Notes: a model not told the origin generated them from the sequence alone. A DNA stretch of 64,000 bases from Trichoplax adhaerens (GCF_000150275.1 NW_002060946.1:6925855-6989854); one strand, 5' to 3'. Counted from the stretch's first letter, positions 1 to 14,930 are shown. Made by a program: numbers and translations.

Positions 1-899
1 TGCTTTGAAGGGATGGATTAATATATTCTGTATTAAATTTTTACTGTCAGATATTTTAGTGATCCAAGTCAGTCTGATCTTATTCGATATTGCTGATGAT
101 GAAGAAAGGTGTAGGGATAAAATGACAGCATGTAGAAAGACTATTTGAGGAAAAAGAATATTGGCAGTAACAAAGTGATATTGGATTACATGATACCAAT
201 AAATATGAAATACCGTTCGTTCATTGCAATGGACAATATTGTAGACAAGTGGATTTTTAGTTGCTTAATATTGAAAATTTAGATACTATTCAACCTGGAT
301 GCTAGTTTCAATGGCTTCTCCAAAATAAATGAATGCATAATTACGAATCAGTAAGTAACAATAAAGTTACGTAAAAGGAATTACGCTTAGCTACCCATTC
401 GGAGATCGATTTCATCATTAATGCTTAATTAAGCCATGTATCCACTTTAAGAAATAATTACAAATGCAATAAGTCATCATTAAAAACTGAACGATCACCG
501 ATCGATGTTTGTGAAATTAGAAGAATGTGTAAAGAGTAAAAGACGATTAAGGAAATGTTCCTTTGCATAATGGAGCTATATCAATCTATTCTTAAATAGC
601 CATGAATCTTTTTAATCCTACTGATCATTGCTCTATAAATGATAGACCATTACCTCTATTATGACCCTTTGTACAATGTTGCAATTCACTTTTAGATTTG
701 GGATACTGTTACGCGATAGGAATAATCCTAACTTACAACAAAGGTTGAGAGTGTGTTTTGGAATCGATACTACTGTCAATTGGAATACCAATCAGTTGAT
801 ATTCCTATGCAGATAGAACTAAAATTGAGCAGAGTGAGGTCTCCAATCTATCTAGAAAATTAAAATCCAATTTAGAGTCGGTGAAGCCACAGTTTATAT

Positions 900-1240
900 A
901 GGTTTAGGTACATAATATTAGCTTAACTTAATCGGTCATATTGTCTTTTAAAAATGAACCAAGCTAATACTCTAAAGAGTCTCCATTTGTACGGATTATA
1001 ATCCTATTAAATTGACTATGCAAAATTAAATTGATCTAATTTTTTATCGTTAAAGACGTAACTTAATGGGATTTAGGTGCCTAAAATCGATTTAACTAGA
1101 GCAGTCACTTAGTCTGTAAGAAATGAATTAAATTAAAGCTGTAAAGAATCTCCATTGGTACGGATTAAACGCAGTCTAATCATATCAAAATTACTGCGCT
1201 AATATTAAATTAATCCATTCATAATCGCAGTTTAACAAAC
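900..1240. repeat. Diverged ~175-bp direct duplication
   Basis: Two diverged copies lie about 175 bp apart. Each holds a segment of the form 'aagagtctccatttgtacgg' (near 975) and 'aagaatctccattggtacgg' (near 1145), preceded by an AACTTAATCGG / AACTAGAGCAG type segment and followed by a run rich in AAATTAA. Non-coding. Confidence 0.5.
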
Positions 1241-1309
1241 ATAGGTTAGGCTATCCTACTAAGCTATTTCATGTAAACTTAGAAATTGTACTTTCAACCT
1301 TAATATCAT

Positions 1310-1690
1310 TCGAGGTGATAGATACAATCTGGTTTAACGTATTAGCAATGACTATTTTAGTCTATTTAATCCTAAATTGATGATTGCCAACGTATCATCT
1401 CTTAAAGTCTAAAGCTACAATTAAGGAGACCGTAAACGTTAATGCAATCTAGATAGACTTATAGGCAATACTGCTTTAGTCTATTTAATCCTAAATTAAC
1501 GATTGCTAATGTATCAATTGTCAAGCTCTAAAGCCAAAATTAAGAAGACAGTAACATTAATACAATCTAGTTAAACTAGTTGGCAATGAATATTTTAGTA
1601 TACATTATCTCAAATTAACGATTGCTAGTGTATAACATATATAACTATCAAGCACTAAAGTCATAATTAAGGAGAACTTAAACATTACTG
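1310..1690. repeat. ~118-bp degenerate tandem repeat, about 3 copies
   Basis: Repeated landmarks are 'ctatttaatcctaaatt' (near 1360 and 1478), 'acgattgcta' (1498 and 1617), a 'ctaaagc...aattaaggaga' block (near 1410, 1530 and 1650) and 'aatgcaatctag' / 'aatacaatctag'. The copies are clearly related but carry many substitutions and small indels. Confidence 0.65.
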
Positions 1691-2689
1691 GCATAGAAGC
1701 ATATATTGAAACTAATATGGAATTAATGTACACATCACGAAAATTTACTTTGATAACAGATACAAATTCCATTAAGGAATGATTAAAAAATGAGCGATAG
1801 CAGATTAAAATTGGTAACAAATACGAATACATGAAAGGAGACAGTCGATTGAGGAATACTAACATTGCCAATAGATATAATGATCCATCAGCTAGGAATA
1901 AGTTCGCTATTACTCTAAATTCGTACCGTACTTAGTCAGAGCTTCCAATGGTAACATTGATCTTCGTATGGAATGTCTTTTGCTTCTGTATATTAGATTA
2001 ATGCGATGCTAAGTTTGTTAATAATTTGTTGTAAGTAGTTACTAATTCATGTTGATATACTTTCCATGCAATGCTCTTTGCCTTTATAGGCCACACTAGC
2101 GTCATGATAATCGAATACTAACTTAGCGTGATTAATAATTGATCAATATTTGTATTCCCTCAATACAATGTCCTATGCATTCATAGGACAGAGCGAGGAT
2201 AATAGTAATCTAGAATCGAATTCGTAGCAAATAATAACTAACCCATGTTGACTATGCAAGATTCTCTCAATCGATAAATCAGTGCAAAGTAATGATAACT
2301 AACTAGTAATAATATTAATAGATCACATTAGATCTTCATTACATAGGATAGCGTCTGTATTTAAAAATCAGAATAAAATAATTACAGCTTACTGTTTGTT
2401 TATGGAAAAAAAGTCATTTAATTATTGTTGATATATCTATATAAAAGATTTCCTGTATTTCTAGTCATGATAGTGATTAATGAGAAACTAGAATTCACGC
2501 TCGTTAAACTTTACGAACTGCATACACTTATAATTTTACTTTATAATTTGTCTAAGTTACTGAGTATATTATATGTATAGGACTGCCATAACATGATATC
2601 TTTACATTATAAATTTATCAATAACAGTAATCGATTACCATGGATTCTTTTCCCATGAAATATTTTCTGAATTGATAAATCATAGTTAA

Positions 2690-3300
2690 GTGAAGAATGG
2701 TCCATATTTCTTAGCGATTTTTTTAAATACTTATTTGCTTATTCAGTCTTAAATTGATAGGTCAGAACCTCGCAAGAACTTCTGTCTCTTAGTGATTTTT
2801 CGAAATATCAATTGCTCTAATTGTTCGTTATTCATTCTTAAATTGATCAGTCAGAGTGACGCAAAAATTCATGAGTCTCGCAGTAATTTATATTCCTTGG
2901 TGATTTTTCAAAATATTTATTGCTCCAATGTTTACTAATTTATTCTTAAATTTGTATGCCAAAATCAGGCAAGAATCCATATTTTTTTGGTGATTTTTCC
3001 AAATATAAATTGCCCAAATTTTTGCTTAACTTATTTCTAAGTTGATAGGTCAAAGAAACACAAGAATACATATCTTTTGTAATTTTCGAAATATCAACTG
3101 CTCCAATGTTTGTTTAATTCATTCTTCAATGAATCGATCAGTCCACGCAATAGCTCATGTCCCTTGGTGATTTTTTAAAAATATTAATTGCTCTAATACG
3201 GTACTTGCTGATTTATTCTTAGAGTTATAGGTCAGAGTAATGCAATATTTCGTTCTGGTGATGTTTTATGAAATATTAATTACTTTAATGCTGGTTTTCT
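2690..3300. repeat. ~80-100-bp degenerate tandem repeat, about 7 copies
   Basis: The recurring core is of the form 'ggtgatttttcaaaatatt' followed by 'aattgctc'. It appears near 2715, 2795, 2896, 2986, 3074, 3162 and 3255. Between cores the copies share 'cattcttaaattgata' and 'gtcagagtaacgcaagaa' type segments. Spacing varies from about 80 to 100 bp through small indels. Confidence 0.75.
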
Positions 3301-4299
3301 TTCCATAAATTATCCTCTGTACTCTTACTTACATATTTCAGTTTAACGTAATGAAAATTTATTGCTCACTAATCAATATGAATCATTGATTGAATTCATA
3401 TTATTATTAGACGGGGATGTCGTCTTATATATAAGAATAAACAAGACGATGTACGAAATGTAGCTTTAAAATTGTAGTAAAAATTTTATACTTTGAATTT
3501 GATATATAGATGATAATAGCTTTGTTTTGATCAGCTTGGCAATTATTGCAACATTATGATTAAATAGGTTTCCAATTACATTTGCTTTTATATTAGATGA
3601 CAATGTTGTCAATGCTTAATCAATCAAGCTGGTTAATTAATCTCGTCTACCAGCTCAGCTTGGTATGCTTAAAATATCAGAGTATTTTAATAAAGACAAC
3701 TGCTAATACAAGATAGTTAATAGTTTCAGATGACCAATAAATTCTGACCACTCCCTACGGATAGGCATTAATATATACACATACTATGACGTAGAGACAA
3801 GACTCTTGAAAGATTTTAACTTGATTATTGATAATTGGGCCTTTATTTGATAAATGATGAATTGTTAATGATTGATGATGAAAAGTTAAACGGAGTCTAG
3901 CATAAAAATATAGCTGATTGTATAAACATTTATAGCATTACAACGAATCTAGGATACTTGAAAAGCTTCGGCCTAGATTATTGTCTAAATGAAAGAATTA
4001 ATACGCTGCTGTTATAACGCAATTCGTATGTCAACAAATTATAGCCATTAATACAAGTCTTAGCGGATATAAATATCTTTACACTGGTGTATATGTAGAA
4101 TAAATTCAGATCGATTATGAGTGAATTTTGTGATAAGTAATTATTCAATTTGGTTAAAATATGGGCTGTAGTTCGCATAATTATTTTAAATTTGTAAAAT
4201 CGATGTTTGTGAGTAGTTTAATTTTACCGGGGCACTTAAAAGGAGTATATTTTAGTGCAGGCTATATTTATAAGGGTCTGGTGTCTCTTATTGACTAAT

Positions 4300-5340
4300 A
4301 ATACGAGATGTAAAGTTAGTATTGGATTCATTAGAATATTGCAACACTAATCGTGAATATAGAATTCTTTCTATGTCATATTTGTGAGCGTGGAAAATAT
4401 TTTCTTATTAATAATAAATGATATAATGCAATATCTGAAACACTCGATAATAAAATCTGAAATGAGGGTTCATATCATGAAACTCTTATACCTCGCATAA
4501 GTCGCGTCTGCAAGTGTCGAAAAATATTTTCTAATGAGTAATTAATAAATGTGAAATTGATATTATATTTTTAAAGATATCGCTTCATTAATTTTATTTA
4601 GACGATCGTGATATCATGGAACTATTTCCTACGTGTTATATAGATGAAAGTACACGTAAAAAATATTTCTGTTATTGGTCATCAATATTAATGATGTTGA
4701 GTCTGCTAGAATATTTCAACTAGAAAACAGGATCGCATTGCCTGCAATTCTTCTCCTGCTTATCGGTAATGTTTACATACTAGATCTTTTTATTATTAAA
4801 TGCTTAAGAATTAATATCCAGTCTATTATAATAGCTTTACTAACCCATACGGATCGTCAGGTCGTAGAATTTTTTTTGCATATAGATAATCTTTATAGCA
4901 TAAACATTTTTACTTTTAACAATAAATGATATAAGGATAGACATAAAGCTCCTAAATAATCATAGGTGGTCCAATTTAACAACATTATTAAAGAGTTTTA
5001 TTTCTAGTTGTCGGATAGATACTGGTCCCCTAGCTCTTTGCTGGTAAACAATAGAGAATAGATATTGAGCGTAGTGGAATATTTTTGTCATTGTCAAAAT
5101 TGCCGACGATGTCATGGGATTTTTTACAGATGAAATCCTGTTTACAAGTACAGCAGATATTTTTAAATTAAATTATATGTTAGGCAGTATTGAATCCATT
5201 GACTTATCATAGCTAATCTAAATCGATCTGGACATTATGAAATTCTTTACTATTTGTAGGTTAATGTTTGCAAAATGTACGGTATGTTTTCGTATTAATA
5301 ATAAATGATATACGATAGAAAACGGTCAAAAGAATTGGTA
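4300..5340. repeat. Long-period (~200-300 bp) diverged repeat
   Basis: Several segments share 'ttaataataaatgatata' or a close variant (near 4406, 4915 and 5298), preceded by a short stretch containing GAAAATATTTT or GTATGTTTTCG. Copies are strongly diverged and boundaries are approximate. An 84-codon frame inside (4675-4929) is low-complexity and not supported as a gene. Confidence 0.4.
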
Positions 5341-8289
5341 TATACTAATAAATTAGATTAAGTAAGAAATATCTATTTCTACTTTATGGATTGATTACTA
5401 ATTATTCATCAATTTAAGATAGATAATTTCTGAATTTAAATTCGGTCTAATCAGATAAAGTCAATTTAATATTTAAAAAGTAGTTGATATTTGATAGTTG
5501 TTCTCAGAGCATAGATCAACAACCTCTTTTGATAAGTTAATTAAGTTGGAAAATAATGATACATAGCGTGCAAAATGATGAGATTTTACGTCAATTAAAT
5601 TATTATTTGAGTCATTATATATTTAAAGATAGCTTTCATGTGCGTAATAATTATACTATCGTCCTTTGATATTGTAATAGAGCTGAAATATATAATTATT
5701 TGGAAAACTGAATTAGGCAATTTGATATAGATTGGATATGGTCTAAGTAGGTGCACAGCGTATTGGTATGCTTGTCTTTTAGTTAATACTCTACTAGTGT
5801 TTAAATAAAAAATTATCAGCCAAATAAATGGAATATAATTATTATTGAGTACGCGAATATAGCGATGAGAAATGATATTAAATATTGGTTAAAATGTCTA
5901 TCAATGGAGCTTAAAAATCAGTCTTGTACAAGAACGGTAATATGATTGCAATATTTCCAATAGTTAAATAAGACGATAGTAGAAATTTGATGTTACTCAA
6001 GGTGATTCAATTTAAAAGTCTCTGGATTGATGAATCACTTAATTGGATGAAAATAAATAAGTCTAGCTTCAGTAAGTTTATTATGAGGAAGTCATTTACT
6101 AAAACTCAGATTTCCTTGTCATCTTAATTTGTCTATCGTCTATATTAGGTTATTATTTTCTTCTAGCGTAAAAATAAAATTTGATCACATGAATTACTTT
6201 ATAACTATCATTTTGGGGAATTAATCTTCAATTTTAAAATTTATTTCTTAATTAAATCGATCTTTCCTTCTACTGCAGAGCGTTTTAATGCAGCAGTTAC
6301 TATGGACGGGATTCATTTTTATCATCATGATGGAGTAGAACGTACATAATGTTGATATATTGTATTGATATCGTATAAATTTCGTCATTTTAGGGCTATT
6401 ATGTCTGTTTTTATTCCTCTAACTCTTTAATCATGCCTATCTTATATATAATATATAACACATAAGTGAGTAACATATATGATGACGGACACTGAAGATT
6501 GATGAAGTCTTTGATTTAATCTATTATAAGTGTAATACTTTGCTTAACCTTAATAAAACGTATATTATGACGATTAGACTTAACTAGGGCTGAAAGCTAA
6601 AAGAATTAAAGTCATCTACTGACATAGAGGGGGCATATCCTTGTATTCCAGCATAGCTGAAGACAGAGACAATTGTAATAATAGGATTTAGCTCACAAAG
6701 AAGATTGTTGATAAAAGATTACATATCATGGTGATCAACATTGAATACTGGTAAATTATAATTTATAGACTTAAATATACTTTTTGACTCTATCTAGTAG
6801 TATTAATATACGTATTCCGTAAGCACTTTATTATCAATTATGGTGATTAACTTTGAATGTTATCATATTCAATAAGTTACAGTAGCCATATGATAATGAT
6901 AAAGAGTACTTAAGGATAAATTTTAATAAAAAACTGGTAATAAGTAATCCAATAATACAAAGGATAGATTCATTTTACGCTATCTAGGCCTTTTATGAAT
7001 AATAGTAATAATATGACGTCAAAAACTTCATATGATCGACATTAAACGATAATTGTGTCGAGACAAATAGAAGCGCTTCAAAAATTTATTACAAACATCG
7101 TTGATATCAGACTTATTCTTATATTTAAAACATATTAATGATATTATTTTCAGTTCTTGAATAGTGAGTATCTTGTACACTGTACTTGTAGAATTACTGC
7201 TGTTTACAAACTTGGTAAAGATGTCAATGTTAATCATGGTATGCCAATACAGTATTTCTTAGCTAGAGATTTTATGATCGCTGTTATTTTACATAATCAA
7301 TCAGTTGGTTATATTGAACAAAGAATTGTATGCTCAATTAGATGTCTTTAGTTTTTAGTAGTTAATATCGCAAAACATTAGATATAAGGCGATTTTATTG
7401 AAATGATGATATACTGACAGAACTTGCAACTATGAGGCAGATTAAGTAACCTTTAGCTGAGATCATACTCCCACCTCCGTGTAACTGATGCAATTTGTAT
7501 TGTATGCGCATATTTCCTTCATAGAATTAACTCAGTCGACCTTATACAAGACCATCTAATTTTAATCCTCAGTGTCTTGCTCATTCATAAATCTATCGGT
7601 GATAACTCTGCTAATTATTATAGCTGGTATGCTATTATGGATTTATTTTATCACAGGATTGCTTTGTACCAGTATTAGTAAAATTAAAAGATGCCTTGCG
7701 TTGAGTCATATATTTTAATACCTTTTACCCCACGCTTGGTCTAAATTAATTACGAAATTTTGACGTTTAATTTACGCTATGATTCGTGTACAAAATTGAT
7801 GGCATATGCATATCCGATTGTTGCAGTATGTCTTTACTGTTTTTCTAGCTATCTAATACCTAATGAATTTTTCTAATATCAGTCACGTAAGGTAATCACA
7901 ATTATTGTTGAGTAAGTAAAGACATTTTTGATTCCTGACTAATTTCTATATTTAGATAACTATACTTTAGTACTCCTCAATAGGGATTACCTAGATTGAC
8001 TGATATGATGTCATCGGATATAATATTTTATAAATTGTTCTATATTTCTAATTATGTCATAAAAGTCATACCTGGCATATTTAACTTGGAGTTTACTCGT
8101 ATCCAAGACTTACTTTAACGGACAACCTGTACAGCAAATTATATTTAACTACGTAAGCTAACGCAAAATGCATTTTGCGATGAATCTTGTCTGATCAAAC
8201 GATTTTTTTGCTGTTGATATGGCGGCTTCTTAATAGCATCCTCTATAATCTTTTCTTCCTCACTATCTGTCCATTGAGCCTTATATAAG

Positions 8290-8600
8290 TGTAAATCGAT
8301 TATTTTGATTTAATTTCCATAAGAGTCGTTCGTGCCTTGGTACTCTTTCTATAAGTCATAGTTACTATAGTTAGCAAACGATTTGATGCTGTGCCTCTAT
8401 TGGAATATATATTTATTTTTTCCGGGATATGATCTATAAGATAGAGCAATAAAAGCAACATACGGGTCTGATATAACTATGAATCGACGATTGTGACTTT
8501 AATTAATTCCCATAGGAGTCGTGTCTTGATACTCTTTCTATGAGTCATAACTACTGTAGTTAGCGAACGATTTGGTGTTGCTCCTCTATCATAGGTGTAT
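8290..8600. repeat. ~190-bp direct duplication, two copies
   Basis: Segments at about 8294-8402 and 8485-8590 are close copies. Both contain 'agagtcgt' / 'ggagtcgtg', then 'ggtactctttctat' or 'gatactctttctat', then 'agttagc.aacgattt' and 'cctctat'. No gene is seen in or around them. Confidence 0.65.
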
Positions 8601-10755
8601 ATGTATACTATATACGGAAATATATTCATTTTCCCTGAAGAATGATGTATAAAACAGAGTAATAGAAAGCATCATATAAATCTTTAGTCATAATGTATAT
8701 AAATTAGATATCGGTACATAATCACTCTATTCTATAGTTTCATCAGTAGCGGTATTGTTTAATAGTTTATAGGCAGTCACTACTAAAGATGTATAGACTT
8801 TTAATCTTTAGTATTTTACTTCCTATCACCTGTCTTGTAGTTATTTTAAGCCTTTCAATATTTATGACCTATTCTAATATATAATATTTCTTATAGATAG
8901 TTACCAGGATAATTATTAAAATTAAAAAAATCAAATTAGAAACTAGAAATTAAGCGTGGTAAATAAACTAAATCTGAAATGTTTATCAATATATTGGAAT
9001 GGAGTATACGCCCAGATTGATTGACGATGGTGAATACATGTAGAGTAGACGCTTAGGTTAGTCGTTAACCTGCTTACAATTGTGGTTTCCTCTATTTAGT
9101 ACTTCTAATAAAACATAATGTTATTATTGCTATAATATTGAAGAGAATATTAACATGGTTGATATAAATATCAAAATAGTAATTGCTAAATGGATTTTCG
9201 ATCGTTGATATTGACTTAGTGTCACATGATTCTTTTACAGTTTTTTGCTGATGGTCTTATAATAATACGCCTCGATTTATTTTTGAATATTAAAAATAGG
9301 AAAGCGTTAATTTCTACGATCACGTCTATCTTCTAATCAGACATATTCTATCACGATGACTTAGATTATTACTCCTAATTATATATAATAGGAACATTGG
9401 GGTGCTGATAAAATTGATTAGCGTGATTGGTAAACGTTGTTTACATTCTGATATTGAGACCAATTTTACTCCGTCCCAGACTGAAATTAATATTTGTCCT
9501 GGATGAGAGCCAACTTTCAATATAATTTATACGGATAGTATTCCTCTGTCATTTTGTTTAGCTAATACTTTTATAGCTACTGTAACCTTGTTAATTAGAT
9601 TGTGTTATAAGCCTTTGTAAGTTGGAATGCATAGCGGGCAAATATCTATCAATGGTATATTAAAGATCTTTGTTAATGGAAAGGGAGTATTTCCAAAGGC
9701 GATAGACTTGATCAATTTCTATCCGAAACTAATGCCGAATATTCATTTTTGACCTATAGATACTATATGGTATTGATAATTATTTTCTCTCCCTACTTTA
9801 GAACGAATGAGCTAAACTCTTAATAGCTTACAGTTAATGATGTCATGAAAAAATGAATTATTATTTTTATGGAATTTTAAATGGAAATGATAATCATCAT
9901 TGCTCAAAATCTCTAGAGAAACCTTTGAAAATTCTGTCAAGTTGCTATTAACATCCACGAACTCTTTGTAGTAACTCGACATATTCAGATCAGTATGCAT
10001 GATATTTGCAAATTTTGTTAGCTTATGCCGCTAGCTTATATAAATTATTATCCCTGGTTATCTTGTAGTTATAGGAAATAAGAATTAATTGTTCTATAAC
10101 GAAAAATAGCTGTTTACGGCCATATAAATTAGTTTTATTTTAAAAATATACTCTAAAAGTATCATAAGGATGGAGTATAAATTGATTTATAAAGCCTGGA
10201 TAGGATAGCAACCTTACTAATCATCACTATAAGATGTAGATGAATATTGACAATGTTAATGATATATGATTTAAGTTTCGATAACGTAACATTTATAATC
10301 TCGCTTTTGTTATATGTGATAATATATGATAAAATGGACTTACCTGATTCTGAGGCTTTGGATCTGAACTAGCGAAGTTTAGCTAAACCTGACTGGATAC
10401 TGTTATTTTTCTAAATCGTTCAGAATTGGAATGCATAGATCTTAAAAATAAATTCATATACGCATATACTTCTATAATTTAAATTCAAATGATAATAATT
10501 AAGATAAACATCAAGGGTAATTTTTATACCCAGTATATACGTGTTGAACGAAAGTCAAAAATGTCTTGGATTAATTCAGTTACGATCAAATTGATCCTAT
10601 AGCTTCAGAATTAAAAAGAAAGTCTAGCAATCATCTAAATAATTCAAATATTAGAATATAGCTTAGTAAATGCGATGATCACTATTTTTTTATCTTAACG
10701 ATCTTGAAAGGTGTATGGAAAGAAACATTAAAGGGGGTTTTAGCTTGGTTAACAG

Positions 10756-10980
10756 TTAAGTGATTATTATCTAATTATGACTTGAATTAGAGGTAGATAT
10801 TATAGTAAGATTGAGTATTTTAGGAATATTTTAGGCGATTACTTAGGAATACAGTATGCTTTATAAATGGTGATTATTATCTAATTATGACTTGAGTTAG
10901 TAGGTACATATTGTAGTAAGATTGAGTATTTTAGGAGTATTTTAGGCGACTACTTAGGAATACAGCGTGGTTCATAAATG
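10756..10980. repeat. ~109-bp tandem duplication, two near-identical copies
   Basis: The second copy begins about 10866. Both start 'gtgattattatctaattatg', continue through 'gattgagtattttagga' and 'tattttaggcga', and end 'acttaggaatacag'. Identity is high, so this duplication looks recent compared with the decayed repeats nearby. Confidence 0.8.
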
Positions 10981-13900
10981 GTGGAGCAAATTACTCATTT
11001 GCCGTTTTAATATTAAAGCTCCAATATACCTATGGCTGTCGAGATAATAAGTAAAGATAGGAAAATTTTTTAAAGTAGATGAACAAATTTAAAACTTATT
11101 GTGTTATTTCTTAATTACGTTCTCCGTCCAGCAATTTAATACATGCAAATATAGATCGTAAATGCTAGAGTAAATTAATTGCATATTATAAGACTATATC
11201 ATCTATATAGATATAACTATGAAGATGATAAATAATTATATAATAATTCTTAATTACGTTATTAGTCGAATAATACAACATAGACTAGTTAACGTTAAAT
11301 CAAATTTCTAACAGTAATTTAAGAATTTCTCTATATATAATTACTATAAATCATAGCAATGATTTACTTATCCCGGCTGCAGCTCTGCCATAATAAATAC
11401 TCTACGCAGTGGATATTATTGGGCATGAATGATTAATTTATAAGATAGCTAATTCTACATTGAGTTTTTTTGATAGTTTAGTAGTTACACCGTGACAGAA
11501 GGAAATTTTATTAAAATCGTCTTAGGATTAGATTGGAATACGCATTACCTGGTAGACTAGAAGGTTATAAGGTTGTAACCTAGCAAAATGTTGATGATGA
11601 TTAAGAGGTTTTGAGGTTTAAAGAAGAAAAAAATTTTGCAGAATGGAATTACTAAGTTAAAAGTAATTATGGAATCGGTTGAATAATAGCTGACTAAATG
11701 GTTAATTTTCTCAAACATCTTCCACTTTTATGAACTAACTGATGGTAATTAATAGCAATCTAGAGTGAAAAACTGACAATGTCAACACTAATGTAAGCTA
11801 TCAATCAAATTATTGATTTTATTATTTCGTATTCTTCCTATTTTTATTGTCTAATAATTGCAAATACGATCATTTATGAGTGTATAGTGGCGTATAAACA
11901 TTAAAATTAGCTAGCACATTGATTTTTTTGCGTTTGCGTCAATCAATTTCGATTATTATTTGCCTTATTTCAACATCTAGATCTAAAACACGTGCTGAGT
12001 GAATGTTATTGAGATCATAAAGTATACGCTATTTTTAACTGTAATACTGTTCAAAAGTTTACAATGGGGCTTTTTGCAAGTTTTAAATTCTTATTCGATA
12101 AAAATTGCGTGTACATTCTCTTAATTTGAGCGGATATAGAGCCTGTCCTGTACATTTAGCTGTATGAAGCTGTCCAATTGTTGTATATGGCTATTCTGAT
12201 AATAGCTCGATCTAGAGCATTTGTAATGCCGCTATCCAATAAAAATTAAGTCATGAAAACTGTTTTATGTTGGCCATATAGTTGACATTAGATATTGTTT
12301 CGTTAATTTCCCATAATATTTCATATCAGGGATGTTTACTTTGTTGCCATAGGATGTAAACCATAAATGAAGCAATTAGTTTGCGTCTAATTACAGCCAC
12401 ACTATGCTATTCACGTATTATTATAGGCACGTCTTCATTTTATATGACGTGCTATAGCATTAAAATAGCTACTTTTCTCTAGTAATTTAGTATTAGTAAA
12501 GCAAACAGATTCGTTTTTAAGAAGTAGCTATGCTATAGCGTTGGTTACATTTGGATTAAGTTGCAGTAGGTAACTTATTAATCCTTGTTAATCCTTCAGC
12601 TGCATTTTTTCGTAGCTATAATTGTTGATAGCCGAGTATTGAACCACGGTTCAATTAGCTGATGAATAAGCTAATGATTCATTGCATCTAAAGTATACTA
12701 TAGCGCTTAAGTCACACTCTGTAGCTAGTAAGTAAAACTCAGTTGCGAGTGTTATAGTTTAGTAGTAAATTTTCTTTTATGCTTATTTATGGGTAATACT
12801 TTTAGATAAACTTTTTACTCTTGATAAATACGATTACGATAATATGGATTGATCCTAAAGCCATATGCTATATAATTCCTTTTATTACTTTAGTAGTTAT
12901 GCTTGTATCTATGCAATATTAAGTACGATATTCAAGATGGTTTACGTCTTTTCTTCAGTATAATTTACTTCTACAGCATATGGCTTTTGTATATTTATTA
13001 TGATATGAAATAGACATTATGAACCCTTTTTATAGATGAGATATGGTAGGACTTAATTATGTTTAGACTAAAAGTAACATAAAATAATCACGATAGTGTT
13101 TTATACAAGAATAGCTAAAGAAATTAATGTACAAATTTGATCTAATGAAACAAGTGATTTTTGTTTCATGCTTGTAGATGTGTCCTTAACGATTCGAATA
13201 AGAAATTAGCAATAGCACAACGAATGATTTATGATATATTTATTTGGTATAGCAGAATAGTTAATAGATATTATTTCATTACAGAAAATATCATTCCTGG
13301 TGTTTTGCTATATCGATGATTAAAATAATTGATAATAATTTATACATTAATTAATTAATTCATTAAAGTATAAGGAAATTCAAAACATGGCTAACTTACT
13401 AAATTATTATTCTAAAGTTGAAGTTAGCAGTGCAACTGAAATTTGATCGTTATAAAATAAAAGAAAGTCATCGGAATGATTGAACTTTGTTAAAAAAAAC
13501 TTGCATCGCCTGTGAATAAGAATTCTGGGATACAGAATTATGACAAATTATTAATAATATTAATGCTACGACCAAAAGAGTTCAATCATGGACTGTTTAC
13601 AAGATGATATAGGTTACAAGCCTGTGAATAGATAGGTGATATTCTTATAGACGCTAAATAATAACATTGTAGATATCGATGAAGAGAGACACATAATATC
13701 CTTTCTATCATTTCTTATTCGAGCGGGGAAAAAAATGGTAAGTTAAAACTTGCGAATAATATATAATGGTAGCATATTGATTTTCATAATATTCTTAATG
13801 TCAATTCTTGAAAAAAGTATCTACAATCACTATATAAAAATAGTTAAGGAATTAATTATTATAACAAGTGAATGTGTAGTTTATAATCTCACGGTGGAAT

Positions 13901-14319
13901 CGAAATTATTTTAGAGTATAGAATAGCTCATCTTAGGTACATATAGAATGCCTTATCAATTAATTTTTACTATCTTTAAAGGGGAAGTCAATAATTAATT
14001 CTATCTAATATCAAACTATAAATAGTGTGTGCACTATTTTTTTAAATCAAGAGTTATGAATTGATAGAAATAATAGATTTCGAAACATTTTACTATTCAA
14101 TTTCTATTAGTATCGGTAGCAAATTTATGATATTTCATGTAAAAAACGTGTTATTAGTGAATAAGAGTGGGCTATATTAAACAAGAATAGCTGATTTGTC
14201 ATATAAAATGAAGTTACTGATTTATCGATAAAAATAAAAACGTGCCAAATTAAATTATATAGTGTCGCAAATTGTTATACATATTAGAGAGGAGTTATTG
14301 ATAGTTTCATATGATTACA

Positions 14320-14930
14320 TTAAACAGTGACTCCTTCTTCAATCCACGCCATTATATTTCCTTCCCAACCAGGTAAAATATCATCATCATCGAACAACTA
14401 CGGTCAGATACGTAGATATAGGTTAGCATGGACATTTTTTGAATACCAATTTTTTGTAAAATCAACGACTTTAATTTACAGTTGAAAATTATACCATTAA
14501 ATTTACCTCTTTCTTGACAGTTCCAAATTCAGGATCTAGTTCTTTAAAGTAATAGTGATAGTAGCCGGTGAAATTTAAAATCTTTTTAAAATCTCCGAAT
14601 GTGATTTGTCCAAGTCTACAGATAGTCAAAAATTGCTGTTAAAAAACGCTAATTGTAACATGAAACATAGCCTCAAGCTGTATAATTTCTATTCTCAACG
14701 TCGTAGCTTAACATTATTTTTATAAGATGAAGTAAAATATCGCCTAATGGTAGGATGGAACCAAAGATTAGCTATGCAGATCACCTTTTGTGGATCAGAA
14801 AAGTGGATGGCTTAGTTTCGCCTTCTAGATGATAAGATACTTTGGTCACTTTATCTGCTGTATTGGATTGTTCTGCCAGATAGTTATTAATGATTTCATC
14901 GGCTTTAGATTGGTAGGATCCTACTGTCTG
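14320..14930 (-). other. DIXDC1: DIXDC1 exons 10-12: DIX domain and stop codon
   Basis: The domain starts at 'TKVSYHLEGETKPSTFLI', continues 'LGQITFGDFKKILNFTG', 'YHYYFKELDPEFGTVKKE' and 'LFDDDDILPGWEGNIMAWIE', and stops five residues after the IEEG. The polymerising DIX fold of Dishevelled, axin and Dixin has these features in this order. 'DPEFGTVKKE' and the Asp-rich turn before 'LPGWEG' fit Dixin best. Exons are 146, 109 and 78 nt. Confidence 0.95.

Larger units (their letters stand above)
1..14319. other. Gene-poor AT-rich flank, 1-14.3 kb
   Basis: I find no convincing gene here. Open frames are all under 90 codons, have no recognisable domain, and do not join through splice sites into a consistent model. 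The sequence is strongly AT-rich and contains several families of diverged tandem repeats, listed separately (about 900-1240, 1310-1690, 2690-3300, 4300-5340, 8290-8600 and 10756-10980). A short minus-strand frame near 9400-9530 faintly recalls a mariner transposase and is reported as a finding. The DIXDC1 3' UTR presumably occupies the last part, just below 14320. Confidence 0.6.

Noticed and set aside
7157-7351. 64-codon plus-strand frame with protein-like composition
   Set aside because: No recognisable family and no flanking exons; the minus strand is partly open as well. It could be an old retroelement piece but nothing supports that.
9812-10000. 62-codon minus-strand frame
   Set aside because: No similarity recognised and no context; expected by chance in this amount of AT-rich DNA.
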